From Mesorhizobium sp. M4B.F.Ca.ET.203.01.1.1 (GTDB lineage: Bacteria > Pseudomonadota > Alphaproteobacteria > Rhizobiales > Rhizobiaceae), in contig NZ_SRUO01000008.1 of assembly GCF_004791025.1 (NCBI RefSeq), forward strand, positions 1-64,000: a stretch of 64,000 nucleotides of DNA. The letters are read 5' to 3'. Below the pieces are notes generated by a model. It was not told where the DNA came from and made no database searches. It saw nothing but the letters and a program-made list of their open reading frames with translations. Below, piece by piece: positions 17,750-27,399 of this stretch. The position numbers were made by a program, and so were the translations under genes. The first letter of the stretch is position 1. Every line of letters begins with the position of its first letter.

Positions 17750-18133
17750 ATGCCATCCGTGCAACCTCATATCGCCAGCGGCACGGCCGAAAACGCCGTC
17801 GTCACCAAGTCCACGTTGCGCGCCGCCGAACTGCTCGACGTTACAGCAAGGGTGCTGGCGTCGGTCATCGGTGTCTCCGAAGCCACGGTTTCGCGCATGC
17901 GCAAGCAGGATTTCCTGCTCGAGCGCGGCACCAAGCCGTTCGAGCTGGCCGTCCTGTTTGTCCGGCTGTTTCGTTCTCTCGACGCCATCGTCGGCGGCGA
18001 CGAGGGCATCGCCCGGGCCTGGCTGAAGAACGCCAACACGGCTTTCGACGGCGCCCCGATCGAGAAAATCCAGACGATCTCAGGACTTGTCGATGTCATC
18101 GCCTATCTGGACTCCCGACGCGCTCTCGTCTGA
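17750..18133 (+). CDS. Xre/MbcA/ParS-type antitoxin
   Basis: A 127-residue protein. An Xre-like helix-turn-helix (LASVIGVSEATVSRMRKQDF) is followed by the toxin-binding domain seen as AVLFVRLFRSLDAIVGGDEGIARAWLKNANTAFDGAPIEKI. This is the DUF2384 layout of antitoxins paired with RES toxins. AAGGAG precedes the ATG at 17750. The downstream RES gene overlaps its last 41 bases. Autorepression of the pair is expected from the family. Confidence 0.9.
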   Translation: MPSVQPHIASGTAENAVVTKSTLRAAELLDVTARVLASVIGVSEATVSRMRKQDFLLERGTKPFELAVLFVRLFRSLDAIVGGDEGIARAWLKNANTAFDGAPIEKIQTISGLVDVIAYLDSRRALV

Positions 18134-18860
18134 ATCCATCCGGCTCGAAGGCAAATACTGGCGCATGGTCGAGGCGCAGCACCGCGTCTCGACACTGAAG
18201 GTCGTCGACACGCTCGACGAGCAGGCCCTGCTGGAAGAGCTGATCGAGGAGACCAAGCCGCAGATCCCGCTCGAATGCCGGCATCTCCATTATCTGCTGG
18301 CGACGCCCTTTCGCTACGGCTCGGTCTATCCGCATGGCTCGCGCTTTCGCCGCGCCGGCCGGACCAGGGGCGTCTACTATGCGGCGGAGACCATGTTCAC
18401 GGCTGTCGCCGAGATGGCGTTCTACCGCTTGCTGTTCTTCGCCGAATCCCCTGACACGCCCTGGCCGCGCGACGCCGCCGACTACACCGCATTCGCCGCC
18501 GCCATCAAATGCGCCGCCGCCATCGACCTGACGAGGCCGCCGCTCGATCGTGACGCGGCCGTATGGACGCATCCGACCGACTACGCCGCTTGCCAGGCCA
18601 TCGCCGATGTCGCGCGCGAGGCCGGGCTGGAGGCGATCCGCTACCGCTCGGCGCGCGACCCGAAAGGCGCCAACATCGCGCTGTTGACGTGCAAGGGTTT
18701 TGCAAAAGCAAAGCCGCTGGAGCCGCAGACCTGGCGCATCCGCCTCGGCGCCTTCGGCGTGCAGGCGATCTGCGAGTTTCCGGAGAAGCGGATCGAATTC
18801 TCCAGGGCGGCCTTCACCGATCCGCGGCTTGCCGGGCTGCGCTGGGAACGTGGGCGCTAG
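18093..18860 (+). CDS. RES domain toxin
   Basis: A 255-residue protein with the RES signature residues: Arg in FRRAGRTRGVYYAAE, Glu in AVAEMAFYR and the late Ser in ALLTCKGF region. RES toxins of the MbcT/ParT type degrade or transfer ADP-ribose from NAD+ and starve the cell when free of antitoxin. The ATG at 18093 lies within the antitoxin gene, the usual translationally coupled arrangement. The pair is type II. Confidence 0.88.
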   Translation: MSSPIWTPDALSSESIRLEGKYWRMVEAQHRVSTLKVVDTLDEQALLEELIEETKPQIPLECRHLHYLLATPFRYGSVYPHGSRFRRAGRTRGVYYAAETMFTAVAEMAFYRLLFFAESPDTPWPRDAADYTAFAAAIKCAAAIDLTRPPLDRDAAVWTHPTDYAACQAIADVAREAGLEAIRYRSARDPKGANIALLTCKGFAKAKPLEPQTWRIRLGAFGVQAICEFPEKRIEFSRAAFTDPRLAGLRWERGR

Positions 18861-18942
18861 AGCATGATCCCGAAAACTGGGAACCGGTTTTCGGAAAAGA
18901 TAATGCTCCAGCAAAGAGTTGGATCGGGATGACGATCCAACG
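18861..18942. repeat. Rhizobiales intergenic repeat (hairpin type)
   Basis: This stretch, beginning AGAGCATGATCCCGAAAA and continuing through a GGTTTTCGGAAAAGAT segment, is the common rhizobial intergenic repeat. It ends in a perfect 9-bp stem, GTTGGATCG (18918-18926) with CGATCCAAC (18933-18941). Such elements occur in many copies between genes. A related element lies at 63181-63281. Confidence 0.8.
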
Positions 18943-18957
18943 AAACGCCCTCCTGAT

Positions 18958-19662
18958 CTAAGCCAATATGTTCACGGCCCGCGCCGCCACCAGGGCGATT
19001 GTCAGCAGCGAGATCAACGCCTCCGCCATCATCAAGAGCTTGGCGCGCTGGCTAAGCGGCAAGGTGTCGGTCGGCGAGAATGCCGTCGCGTTGGTGAACG
19101 CCAGGAAGGCATAGTCGACGAAGCCGGGCAGCCAGCCGCGGATCTCGCGGTCGGGCAGCGTCATCTGCGGAAACAGGAAATCGGCCTGCGCGCGCTTGAC
19201 CAGCCCACAGGTCGGCGGCCCGCCGCGGTCCGTGCTCCAGAACCAGAGCGCGAAGACGATGACGTTGGTGACCCAGATGTTGAGCGCATCGACAAGCAGC
19301 GTGCTGCCGGCGCCGGCATGGCCTTCGAGCAGCGCCCTGACCAGGAAGACCAGCGCCCCGCAGTTCATGACGCTGATGACGCCGGTGAGGACCAGCGCGA
19401 TGCGGCGGATGTAAAGGCGAAACCGGCCGATCGCGTACCAATGCTCGTGGTCGACGGCCTTCCGTGTCGCCATTTGCGTCCACGCCGTCGCGACCGACAG
19501 GGGCACCAGCAGCACCGCCTCGATCGCAGGCGCCAGCCAGCGCGGGCCGAACGACAGGTCGTTTATGACCAGAAGCTGCAGGCAGATGATGACGAGGACC
19601 GCCGCGCGTGCCGACCAGAAATCAAGCGCGCGGTGGTGGATGACGGCATGCTCGTGACGCAT
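18958..19662 (-). CDS. Polytopic membrane protein, DUF1345-like
   Basis: A 234-residue protein with about six membrane helices. The C-terminal part, DYAFLAFTNATAFSPTDTLP with SQRAKLLMMAEALISLL, resembles the end of DUF1345 proteins and of small pore-loop channels. Function is unknown. The start is uncertain: the ATG at 19662 is used because family-like sequence begins with the helix soon after it, but no clear ribosome site is present and the frame is open upstream. Confidence 0.65.
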   Translation of the reverse strand: MRHEHAVIHHRALDFWSARAAVLVIICLQLLVINDLSFGPRWLAPAIEAVLLVPLSVATAWTQMATRKAVDHEHWYAIGRFRLYIRRIALVLTGVISVMNCGALVFLVRALLEGHAGAGSTLLVDALNIWVTNVIVFALWFWSTDRGGPPTCGLVKRAQADFLFPQMTLPDREIRGWLPGFVDYAFLAFTNATAFSPTDTLPLSQRAKLLMMAEALISLLTIALVAARAVNILA

Positions 19663-19779
19663 GATGAATGCAGGAACCAGTTGCGGTGGACGATGCAGTT
19701 CCACCCAATCTTGGTCTTGCAGTGGTCGCGCCAGAACACATTTTCGTAAGTCTGACGTTACCGGGCTCGGCCCCGAACG

Positions 19780-19806
19780 AAAAAGGCGCCGGATTTCTCC
19801 GGCGCC
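19780..19806 (-). terminator. Intrinsic terminator of DAHP synthase gene
   Basis: GGCGCCGGA (19785-19793), loop of 4, TCCGGCGCC (19798-19806), followed on the minus strand by five T residues. It sits 28 bp after the DAHP synthase stop codon and is a textbook intrinsic terminator. Confidence 0.9.
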
Positions 19807-19834
19807 CTTGACTGGATCCAAAGCAGCAAGCGGT

Positions 19835-21208
19835 TCAGCCGTTGGCGGCCTGCTTGTGCTGGACTGTATGGCTCTTCTTGAGCAGGTCCGAGACCAGGAA
19901 GGCGAGCTCGATCGCCTGGTCGGCGTTGAGGCGCGGGTCGCAATGCGTGTGGTAGCGGTCCTGCAGGTCTTCCGCGGTGATGGCGCGGGCACCGCCGGTG
20001 CATTCGGTGACGTTCTTGCCGGTCATCTCGACATGGATGCCGCCGGGATGCGTGCCTTCGGCCCGGTGCACTTCGAAGAAGGTCTGCACCTCCTTCAGGA
20101 TGCGATCGAACGGCCGCGTCTTGTAGCCGGCGGCCTCGATCGTGTTGCCATGCATCGGGTCCGACGACCACACCACGCTGCGGCCTTCCTTCTGCACTGC
20201 CCGCACCAGCTTCGGCAGATGCTCGGCCACCTTGTCGGAACCGAAGCGCGCGATCAGCGTTAGCCGTCCCGGCTCGTTTTCCGGATTGAGCAGGTCGATC
20301 AGTTCCAGCAAACCGTCCGGCGTCAGCGACGGGCCGCATTTCAGGCCGAGCGGGTTCTTGATGCCGCGGCAATATTCGACATGGGCATGGTCGGGCTGGC
20401 GCGTGCGGTCGCCGATCCAGATCATGTGGCCCGACGTCGCATACCAGTCGCCCGAGGTCGAATCGACGCGCGTCAGCGCTTCCTCGTAGCCCAGCAGCAG
20501 CGCCTCGTGGCTGGTGTAGAAATCGGTCTCGCGCAACGCGAAGTTGGTCTCCGAGGTGATGCCGACCGCCTTCATGAAGTCCATCGTCTCGGTGATGCGG
20601 TTGGCGAGCGACTCGTATTTTTCGCCCTGCGGGCTGTCGGAGACGAAGCCGAGCATCCAGCGATGCACATTCTCCAGGCTGGCATAGCCGCCCTGGGCAA
20701 AGGCGCGCAGCAGGTTGAGCGTCGCCGCCGACTGGCGGTAGGCCATCTCCTGCCGGGCGGGATCGGGGATGCGCGACTTGGCGTCGAATTCGATCCCGTT
20801 GATGATGTCGCCGCGATAGCTTGGCAGCGTCACGCCGGCCTTGGTCTCGTTGTCGGACGAGCGCGGCTTGGCAAACTGGCCGGCGACGCGGCCAACTTTC
20901 ACCACCGGCTGCGCGCCGGCGAAGGTCAGAACGACGGACATCTGCAGGAAGACGCGGAAGAAGTCGCGGATGTTGTCCGCGCCGTGCTCGGCGAAGCTTT
21001 CGGCGCAATCGCCACCCTGGAGCAGGAAGGCGTCGCCGGCGGCGACGGCAGCCAACTGCTTCTTCAGCTTGCGCGCCTCACCGGCAAAAACCAGCGGCGG
21101 AAAGGTGGCGAGCTGGGCTTCCGTGTTCTTCAGCGCGGCAAGGTCCGGATAGGCGGGAACCTGCTTGATCGGCTTTTCTCTCCACGAATTCGGCGACCAT
21201 TTCGTCAT
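19835..21208 (-). CDS. Class II DAHP synthase (3-deoxy-7-phosphoheptulonate synthase)
   Basis: A 457-residue enzyme of the plant/AroA-II type. Landmarks are FPPLVFAGEARKLKKQLA, FLLQGGDCAESF with the metal-binding Cys, WYATSGHMIWIGDRTRQ, GLKCGPS, WSSDPMHGNT and the C-terminal metal ligands in HVEMTGKNVTEC. It condenses phosphoenolpyruvate and erythrose 4-phosphate in the first step of the shikimate pathway. Start at 21208 (MTKWSPNSWR) fits the family. Its own terminator follows. Confidence 0.96.
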   Translation of the reverse strand: MTKWSPNSWREKPIKQVPAYPDLAALKNTEAQLATFPPLVFAGEARKLKKQLAAVAAGDAFLLQGGDCAESFAEHGADNIRDFFRVFLQMSVVLTFAGAQPVVKVGRVAGQFAKPRSSDNETKAGVTLPSYRGDIINGIEFDAKSRIPDPARQEMAYRQSAATLNLLRAFAQGGYASLENVHRWMLGFVSDSPQGEKYESLANRITETMDFMKAVGITSETNFALRETDFYTSHEALLLGYEEALTRVDSTSGDWYATSGHMIWIGDRTRQPDHAHVEYCRGIKNPLGLKCGPSLTPDGLLELIDLLNPENEPGRLTLIARFGSDKVAEHLPKLVRAVQKEGRSVVWSSDPMHGNTIEAAGYKTRPFDRILKEVQTFFEVHRAEGTHPGGIHVEMTGKNVTECTGGARAITAEDLQDRYHTHCDPRLNADQAIELAFLVSDLLKKSHTVQHKQAANG

Positions 21209-21399
21209 CGTTGCACCCAAACGCCCTTCAGCGGCAATTCCGGGAAAACTGTGATCTCCGTGCGGAATTGCGTCAAACAAACAGATGAACGGGCACCCTC
21301 GCCCGCCATTCCCGCCCCTATATGGGGTGGCGGCTCCATACACGAAGCCGAATTCCTATTCTAGACCGGAATTTCGGTACTGGCGAATGCGCTGGACGG

Positions 21400-24300
21400 T
21401 TATGCTGCCTTGTCGACCAGCCGCGCCAGCTGCGTCATCACCACGGCCGAGCCGGCCAGCCGCTTTTCGGCGTTCGGCCAGTCGCGGATGAAGACGACGC
21501 TGTGGTCTGGCCGGATCTTGGCCAGCGAGCCCTGCTCGCCGATGAACTTGACCAGCCCGACCGGATTGGGGAACTCGCGCTTGCGGAAATGGATGACGAC
21601 GCCCTTGGGACCGGCATCGAGCTTTTCGACATTGGCCCTGCGGCAGAGCGCCTTGATGAACACGATCTTCAACAGATGCGTCACCTCTTCCGGCAGCGGT
21701 CCGAAACGGTCGATCAGCTCGGCGCCGAAGGCGTCGATCTCCTCGGTGCTCTCGAGGTCGCCGAGGCGGCGGTAGAGCGCGAGCCTGAGTTGCAGGTCCG
21801 GCACATAGCTTTCAGGGATCATCACCGCCGTGCCGACGGCGATCTGCGGCGACCAGCCGCCGTCCTGTACCTCGCCGGAATCCTTCACTTCGGCAACCGC
21901 CTCCTCCAGCATCTGCTGGTAGAGCTCGAAGCCGACCTCCTTGATGTGGCCGGACTGCTCTTCGCCCAGCAGATTGCCGGCGCCGCGGATATCGAGGTCG
22001 TGGCTGGCGAGCTGGAAGCCGGCGCCGAGCGTGTCGAGCGACTGCAGCACCTTCAGCCGGCGCTCGGCGGTATCGGTCAGCTTGCGGTTGGCCGGCAGCG
22101 TGAACAGCGCATAGGCGCGCACCTTGGAGCGACCGACGCGGCCGCGCAGCTGGTAGAGCTGCGACAGGCCGAACATGTCGGCGCGATGGATGATCAGCGT
22201 GTTGGCGGTCGGGATGTCGAGACCGGACTCCACGATGGTCGTCGACAGAAGCACGTCGTACTGGCCGTCGTAGAAGGCGTTCATGATGTCGTCGAGCTCG
22301 CCCGGCGGCATCTGGCCGTGCGCCACCGCGACTTTCAGCTCCGGCACCGATTGCTTCAGGAAATCATGGATTTCGGCCAAGTCGCTGATGCGCGGCACGA
22401 CATAGAAGGAGTGGCCGCCGCGATAGCGCTCGCGCAGCAGCGTCTCGCGGATGACCAGCGGATCGAAGGGCGAGATGAAGGTGCGCACCGCCATGCGGTC
22501 GACCGGCGGCGTCGCGATCAGCGACAGCTCGCGCACGCCGGTCAGCGCCAGTTGCAGCGTGCGCGGGATCGGCGTCGCCGACAGCGTCAGCACATGCACG
22601 TCGCTCTTCAGGTCTTTCAGCCGCTCCTTGTGCTTGACGCCGAAATGCTGCTCCTCGTCGATGATCAGCAGGCCGAGATTCTTGAACGAGATCGCCGACC
22701 CCAGCAGCGCATGCGTGCCGACGACGATGTCGACCGTGCCCTCGGCGATGCCCTTCTTGGTTTCGGCCAGTTCCTTGGAGCCGACCAGCCGGGAAGCCTG
22801 CGCGACGCGGATCGGCAGGCCGGAGAAGCGCTGCGAGAAGGTCTTGAAGTGCTGGCGCGACAGCAAGGTAGTCGGCACCACCACGGCGACCTGAAAACCT
22901 TCCATGGCGGCAATGAAGGCGGCGCGCAGCGCCACTTCGGTCTTGCCGAAGCCGACATCGCCGCAGACCAGCCGGTCCATCGGCTTGCCGGCGCCGAGAT
23001 CGTCCATGACGGAATCGATCGCGCCCTGCTGGTCGTCGGTCTCCTCATAGGGGAAGCGCGCCGAGAACTCGCCATAGAGGCCTTCGGCGGGGATCATGGC
23101 GGGCGCCGAGCGCATCTGCCGCTCTGCGGCAATGCGGATCAACTGCCCGGCCATGTCGAGCAGGCGCCGCTTCAGCCGCGCCTTGCGCGACTGCCAGGCG
23201 CCGCCGCCAAGCTTGTCCAGCGTCGCCTCGGCCGAATCCGAGCCGTAGCGCGACAGAAGCTCGATGTTCTCGACCGGCAGGAACAGCCGGTCGTCGCCGG
23301 CATAGTGGATTTCCAGGCAGTCGTGCGGTGCGCCGACCGCCTCGATGGTGCGCAGGCCGATGAAGCGGCCGATGCCGTGGTCGGTATGGACGACGATATC
23401 GCCAGACGACAGCGACGAGGCTTCGGCAATAAAGTCTGATGCGCGCTTCTTGCGCTTGGAGCGCCGGATCAGCCGGTCGCCGAGGATGTCCTGCTCGGCA
23501 ACGACAACCAGTCTCTCGGTCTCGAAGCCGGATTCGAGCGGCAGCACGGCAAGGCCCGCCTGCCCCGGCTCGAGCTTTTCCGCCTCGGCAAGCGTCGCCA
23601 CCGGCTTCAAATTGCCAAGATGATGCTCGGCCAGGATCTGGCCGAGCCGGTCGAGCGAGCCTTCGGTCCAGCCGGCGACGACGACGCGGCGGCGCGCGGC
23701 GCGCTCGTCGGCGATGTGCTTCACCACGACATCGAAGACGTTGATGTTGGGATCGGCGCGTTCCTCGGCGAAGCTGCGGCCATGCCGCGCGCCGGCATGG
23801 AAGACCTTTTTGCCCCCCACATCGGGCGCATCGAAGACGGTGAAGTCGATGTCTTCGCGCGGGCCGAGAGACGCCTTGAGATTCTCCGGCGAGAGATAAA
23901 GCAGGTCCGGCGCCACCGGCTTGTAGGGCACCGCGTCCTTCAGCGCGCCGTCGGCCTGCTTGCGGCGCGCTTCGTAGTGGTCGAGGATCAGCGTGTGGCG
24001 TTCGGCCAGCGCCTCATGCGCCAGATGGTCGAAGACCACGGGCACGTCGGGCAGATAGTCGAACACCGTCTCCAGCCGCTCGTAGAAGAACGGCAGCCAG
24101 TGCTCCATGCCGGCAAAGCGCCGCCCTTCGCTGACCGCGGCATAGAGCCCGTCGTCGCGCGACGGCGCGCCGAACGCCTCGATATAGGCGCGGCGGAAGC
24201 GGCTGATCGTCTCCGGGGTTAGCGCCACTTCGCTCATCGCCTGCAGCGCCATCGACGTGCGCTGGCCGGTGGTGCGCTGCGTGGCGGCGTCGAAGACGCG

Positions 24301-24897
24301 GATCGATTCCAGCGTGTCGCCGAAGAAATCGAGCCTGAGCGCCTCACTCCAGCCGGGTGCGTAAAGATCGAGGATGCCGCCGCGCACCGCGAACTCGCCG
24401 ACGCCACGCACCGTCGGCACCCGCTCGAAGCCGGAGGTTTCCAGCCGCGACACCAGCGCATTCATGTCGATCTGGTTGCCGGGCCTGGCGTGGAACGTCT
24501 GCGCTTCGATCAGATCGGCGGGCGGAATGCGCTGCAGCAGCGCATTGGCGGTGGTGAGGATGACGGCGCGGTGCGGCTTCCTGGCCAGTGCGATCATGGC
24601 GGCGAGCGCGTCGAGCCGGCGCGCGGCCGCGTCCGAGCCGGGCGAAACGCGGTCGTAGGGAAGGCAATCCCAGGCCGGCAGTTCCAGCACCGGTAGGCCC
24701 GGCGCGGCAAAAGCCAGCGCCTCGGTGATCGCCGGCAAGCGCTGGCCGTCGCGCGCCACGAACAGCACTGGCTTGTCGGGCGCGATCTCGTGCGCAGTCT
24801 GCACCAGCGCGAAGGCTTCGTAGCCGTCGGCGACGCCGTCGACGATGAACTGGCCGGCGCGGCCCTTCGGCAGGCCGATTGTGGGGATCAGGCTCAT
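21400..24897 (-). CDS. mfd: Transcription-repair coupling factor
   Basis: A 1165-residue protein with the full Mfd layout: a UvrB-like N-terminal part (PVLELPAWDCLPYDRVSP), the RNA-polymerase interacting domain (SGDIVVHTDHGIGRFIGL), a RecG-like translocase with Walker A CGDVGFGKTEVALRA, DEEQHFGVKHKERLK and TATPIPRTLQLAL, the TRG motif region and a C-terminal TRCF domain. It removes RNA polymerase stalled at lesions and recruits UvrA. The gene follows sdhE with a 13-bp gap, and recG is divergent, the usual rhizobial order. Confidence 0.97.
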   Translation of the reverse strand: MSLIPTIGLPKGRAGQFIVDGVADGYEAFALVQTAHEIAPDKPVLFVARDGQRLPAITEALAFAAPGLPVLELPAWDCLPYDRVSPGSDAAARRLDALAAMIALARKPHRAVILTTANALLQRIPPADLIEAQTFHARPGNQIDMNALVSRLETSGFERVPTVRGVGEFAVRGGILDLYAPGWSEALRLDFFGDTLESIRVFDAATQRTTGQRTSMALQAMSEVALTPETISRFRRAYIEAFGAPSRDDGLYAAVSEGRRFAGMEHWLPFFYERLETVFDYLPDVPVVFDHLAHEALAERHTLILDHYEARRKQADGALKDAVPYKPVAPDLLYLSPENLKASLGPREDIDFTVFDAPDVGGKKVFHAGARHGRSFAEERADPNINVFDVVVKHIADERAARRRVVVAGWTEGSLDRLGQILAEHHLGNLKPVATLAEAEKLEPGQAGLAVLPLESGFETERLVVVAEQDILGDRLIRRSKRKKRASDFIAEASSLSSGDIVVHTDHGIGRFIGLRTIEAVGAPHDCLEIHYAGDDRLFLPVENIELLSRYGSDSAEATLDKLGGGAWQSRKARLKRRLLDMAGQLIRIAAERQMRSAPAMIPAEGLYGEFSARFPYEETDDQQGAIDSVMDDLGAGKPMDRLVCGDVGFGKTEVALRAAFIAAMEGFQVAVVVPTTLLSRQHFKTFSQRFSGLPIRVAQASRLVGSKELAETKKGIAEGTVDIVVGTHALLGSAISFKNLGLLIIDEEQHFGVKHKERLKDLKSDVHVLTLSATPIPRTLQLALTGVRELSLIATPPVDRMAVRTFISPFDPLVIRETLLRERYRGGHSFYVVPRISDLAEIHDFLKQSVPELKVAVAHGQMPPGELDDIMNAFYDGQYDVLLSTTIVESGLDIPTANTLIIHRADMFGLSQLYQLRGRVGRSKVRAYALFTLPANRKLTDTAERRLKVLQSLDTLGAGFQLASHDLDIRGAGNLLGEEQSGHIKEVGFELYQQMLEEAVAEVKDSGEVQDGGWSPQIAVGTAVMIPESYVPDLQLRLALYRRLGDLESTEEIDAFGAELIDRFGPLPEEVTHLLKIVFIKALCRRANVEKLDAGPKGVVIHFRKREFPNPVGLVKFIGEQGSLAKIRPDHSVVFIRDWPNAEKRLAGSAVVMTQLARLVDKAA

Positions 24898-24910
24898 GAA
24901 ATCACGTCGT

Positions 24911-25198
24911 TCAAAATGTCATGGTGTGGCGCGACGCCAGGATCTTTCGCAGCACCGCGCAATCGATATCGGGCGGAACCGGGCGCTCACCGGTGATCAA
25001 AGGCAGGAATTCGGTGTCGGGAATGTCGAGGAGCCTCTCATATTGGTCGATTTCCTCGCCGGTCAAGGCGCCGATCTCGGCATCGGCGAAGGAGCCGAGG
25101 ATAAGGTCCATCTCGCGCATGCCGCGATGCCAGGAGCGGAACAGGAGCTTGCGGCGGCGGGCATCCAGCCCCTCGCTTGATCGTTTCGTTCCGGTCAT
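24911..25198 (-). CDS. sdhE: FAD assembly factor of succinate dehydrogenase
   Basis: A 95-residue protein of the SdhE/YgfY/SDH5 family. The defining RGMREMDLILGSF (RGxxExD) is present, as is the helical LLDIPDTEFLPLITGERPVP. It attaches FAD covalently to the SdhA flavoprotein. Start at 25198 is chosen by family length; the frame is open to 25279. It lies 13 bp upstream of mfd and probably shares a transcript. Confidence 0.93.
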   Translation of the reverse strand: MTGTKRSSEGLDARRRKLLFRSWHRGMREMDLILGSFADAEIGALTGEEIDQYERLLDIPDTEFLPLITGERPVPPDIDCAVLRKILASRHTMTF

Positions 25199-25290
25199 GG
25201 CGCCGCGTCCCTGTCTGAAGCGGCGCATATAGCGTGGATAGAGCGCGGTGTCAGCCTTGCGCAATGGCCGTCGCGACATAAGCTGACATC

Positions 25291-27399
25291 ATGCGTCCCT
25301 CCCTCCTCGATCCGCTGTTCGTCCCGATCACCTCGCTTGCCGGCGTCGGGCCGAAGGTTGGCCTGCTGATCGAGAAGGTCGTGGCCGCCGATCTCGGCGA
25401 CCGCGCCGCGCGCGCCGGCGATCTTCTGTTCGTGCTGCCCCACACCGTGATCGACCGCCGCAACCGACCGGGCATCGCGCTCGCCGCCGAAGGTGCGATC
25501 GTCACGCTCGACGTGCGCATCGACCGCCACCAGCCGCCGCCGCGCGGCAACCGGTCGGTGCCGTACCGTGTCTACGCCCACGACGACACCGGCGAGATCG
25601 CACTGACCTTCTTCCATGCCCATGCTTCCTATCTCGAAAAATCGATGCCGGTGGGCGAGCACGTCGTCATCTCGGGCCGCATGGAGTGGTTCAACGGCCG
25701 CCCGACCATGGTCCACCCCGACCATATCGCGCTCGCCGGCGAGGCCGAAAACCTGCCGCTGGTCGAACCGGTCTATCCGCTCACCGCCGGTCTCTCAGGC
25801 AAAGTGCTGCGCCGCGCCATCGGCCAGGCGCTCGGCCGCTTGCCGGAACTGCCGGAATGGCAGGACGACGCCTTCATGCGCCGCCAGACCTTTCCCGCCT
25901 TCGCCGACGCGCTCACCCGCATCCATTATCCGGCGGACCCGATCGACGTCGCCATAGAGGGGGCGGCGTGGCGACGCCTCGCCTATGACGAGCTGCTCGC
26001 CGGCCAGGTCTCGCTCGCTTTGGTGCGAGCCAGGATCCGCCGCCTGTCCGGCCGGCCGCTGACCGGCGACGGCAGCATCGTCGAAAAGCTGCGCGAAGCG
26101 CTCCCCTACTCGCTCACCCCGTCGCAGGAATTTGCGCTCGCCGAAATCCTTGCCGACCTCGCCGACCCCGAGCGCATGCTGCGGCTGCTGCAAGGCGATG
26201 TCGGCTCGGGCAAGACGGTCGTAGCACTGCTTGCCATGGCGCGCGCCGTCGAGGCAGGCGGCCAGGCGGCGCTGATGGCGCCGACCGAAATCCTGGCGCG
26301 TCAGCATCTGGCGACCATCGCGCCGCTGGCGGAAAAGGCAGGCCTGCGCACCGCCATCCTCACCGGCCGCGAGAAGGGCCGCGAACGCACCGAGACATTG
26401 GCTGGGCTGGCCAGCGGCGAGATCGACATCGTCGTCGGCACGCATGCCCTGTTCCAGGAATCGGTGGCGTTCCACGATCTCGTCCTGGCCGTCGTCGACG
26501 AGCAGCACCGTTTCGGCGTCCACCAGCGGCTGGCGATCACCGCCAAGGGCGACGCGCCCGACATGCTGGTGATGACGGCAACGCCGATCCCGCGCACGCT
26601 GGTGCTGACCGCCTTCGGCGACATGGACGTCTCCAAGCTCACCGAAAAGCCGGCCGGCCGCCAGCCGATCCGCACGGTCACCTTGCCGCTGGAGCGGCTG
26701 GACGAGCTGGTCGGCCGCATGCGCGACGCCGTCGCCGATGGCCAGAAGATCTACTGGATCTGCCCGCTGGTCGAGGAATCCGAGGAGATCAAGCTGATGT
26801 CGGCGGAGGATCGCTTTGCCTCGCTGAAGCCGCTGTTCGGCGACCGCATCGGGCTGGTTCACGGCCGCATGAAGGGCGCCGAGAAGGACGAGGCGATTCG
26901 CGCCTTCAAGCAGGGCGAGACGCGCATCCTGATCGCAACCACCGTCATCGAGGTCGGCGTCGACGTGCCGGACGCCACGATCATGGTCATCGAGCATGCC
27001 GAGCGCTTCGGCCTTGCCCAGCTCCACCAGTTGCGCGGCCGGGTCGGGCGTGGCGACAAGCCCTCTTCCTGCGTGCTGCTCTACAAGGATCCGCTCGGCG
27101 AGACGGCGAAACGCCGCCTGTCGGTGATGCGCGAGACCGAGGATGGCTTCCGCATCGCCGAGGAGGATCTCAAGCTGCGCGGCGAAGGCGAATTGCTGGG
27201 CACCCGCCAGTCCGGCACCCCCGGTTTCCAGGTGGCGCGCATCGAGGCCCATGCCGACCTGCTGGAAGCCGCACGCGACGATGCCCGTCTGATCCTGTCG
27301 CGCGATCCGGAACTGCAGTCCGAGCGCGGCGAGGCGCTGCGCCTGCTGCTTTACCTGTTCGGCCGCGACGAGGCGGTGCGTTTGTTGCGCGCTGGTTGA
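25291..27399 (+). CDS. recG: ATP-dependent DNA helicase RecG
   Basis: A 702-residue helicase. The N-terminal wedge domain starts with SLAGVGPKVGLLIEK and contains the OB-fold part with RVYAHDDTGEIALTFFHAH. Helicase motifs are LLQGDVGSGKTVVALLA (I), VVDEQHRFGVHQR (II), TATPIPRTLVLTAFGD (III) and QLRGRVGRGDK (VI). RecG reverses stalled forks and migrates Holliday junctions. The last 49 bases overlap the 3' end of the converging DUF502 gene. Confidence 0.97.
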   Translation: MRPSLLDPLFVPITSLAGVGPKVGLLIEKVVAADLGDRAARAGDLLFVLPHTVIDRRNRPGIALAAEGAIVTLDVRIDRHQPPPRGNRSVPYRVYAHDDTGEIALTFFHAHASYLEKSMPVGEHVVISGRMEWFNGRPTMVHPDHIALAGEAENLPLVEPVYPLTAGLSGKVLRRAIGQALGRLPELPEWQDDAFMRRQTFPAFADALTRIHYPADPIDVAIEGAAWRRLAYDELLAGQVSLALVRARIRRLSGRPLTGDGSIVEKLREALPYSLTPSQEFALAEILADLADPERMLRLLQGDVGSGKTVVALLAMARAVEAGGQAALMAPTEILARQHLATIAPLAEKAGLRTAILTGREKGRERTETLAGLASGEIDIVVGTHALFQESVAFHDLVLAVVDEQHRFGVHQRLAITAKGDAPDMLVMTATPIPRTLVLTAFGDMDVSKLTEKPAGRQPIRTVTLPLERLDELVGRMRDAVADGQKIYWICPLVEESEEIKLMSAEDRFASLKPLFGDRIGLVHGRMKGAEKDEAIRAFKQGETRILIATTVIEVGVDVPDATIMVIEHAERFGLAQLHQLRGRVGRGDKPSSCVLLYKDPLGETAKRRLSVMRETEDGFRIAEEDLKLRGEGELLGTRQSGTPGFQVARIEAHADLLEAARDDARLILSRDPELQSERGEALRLLLYLFGRDEAVRLLRAG

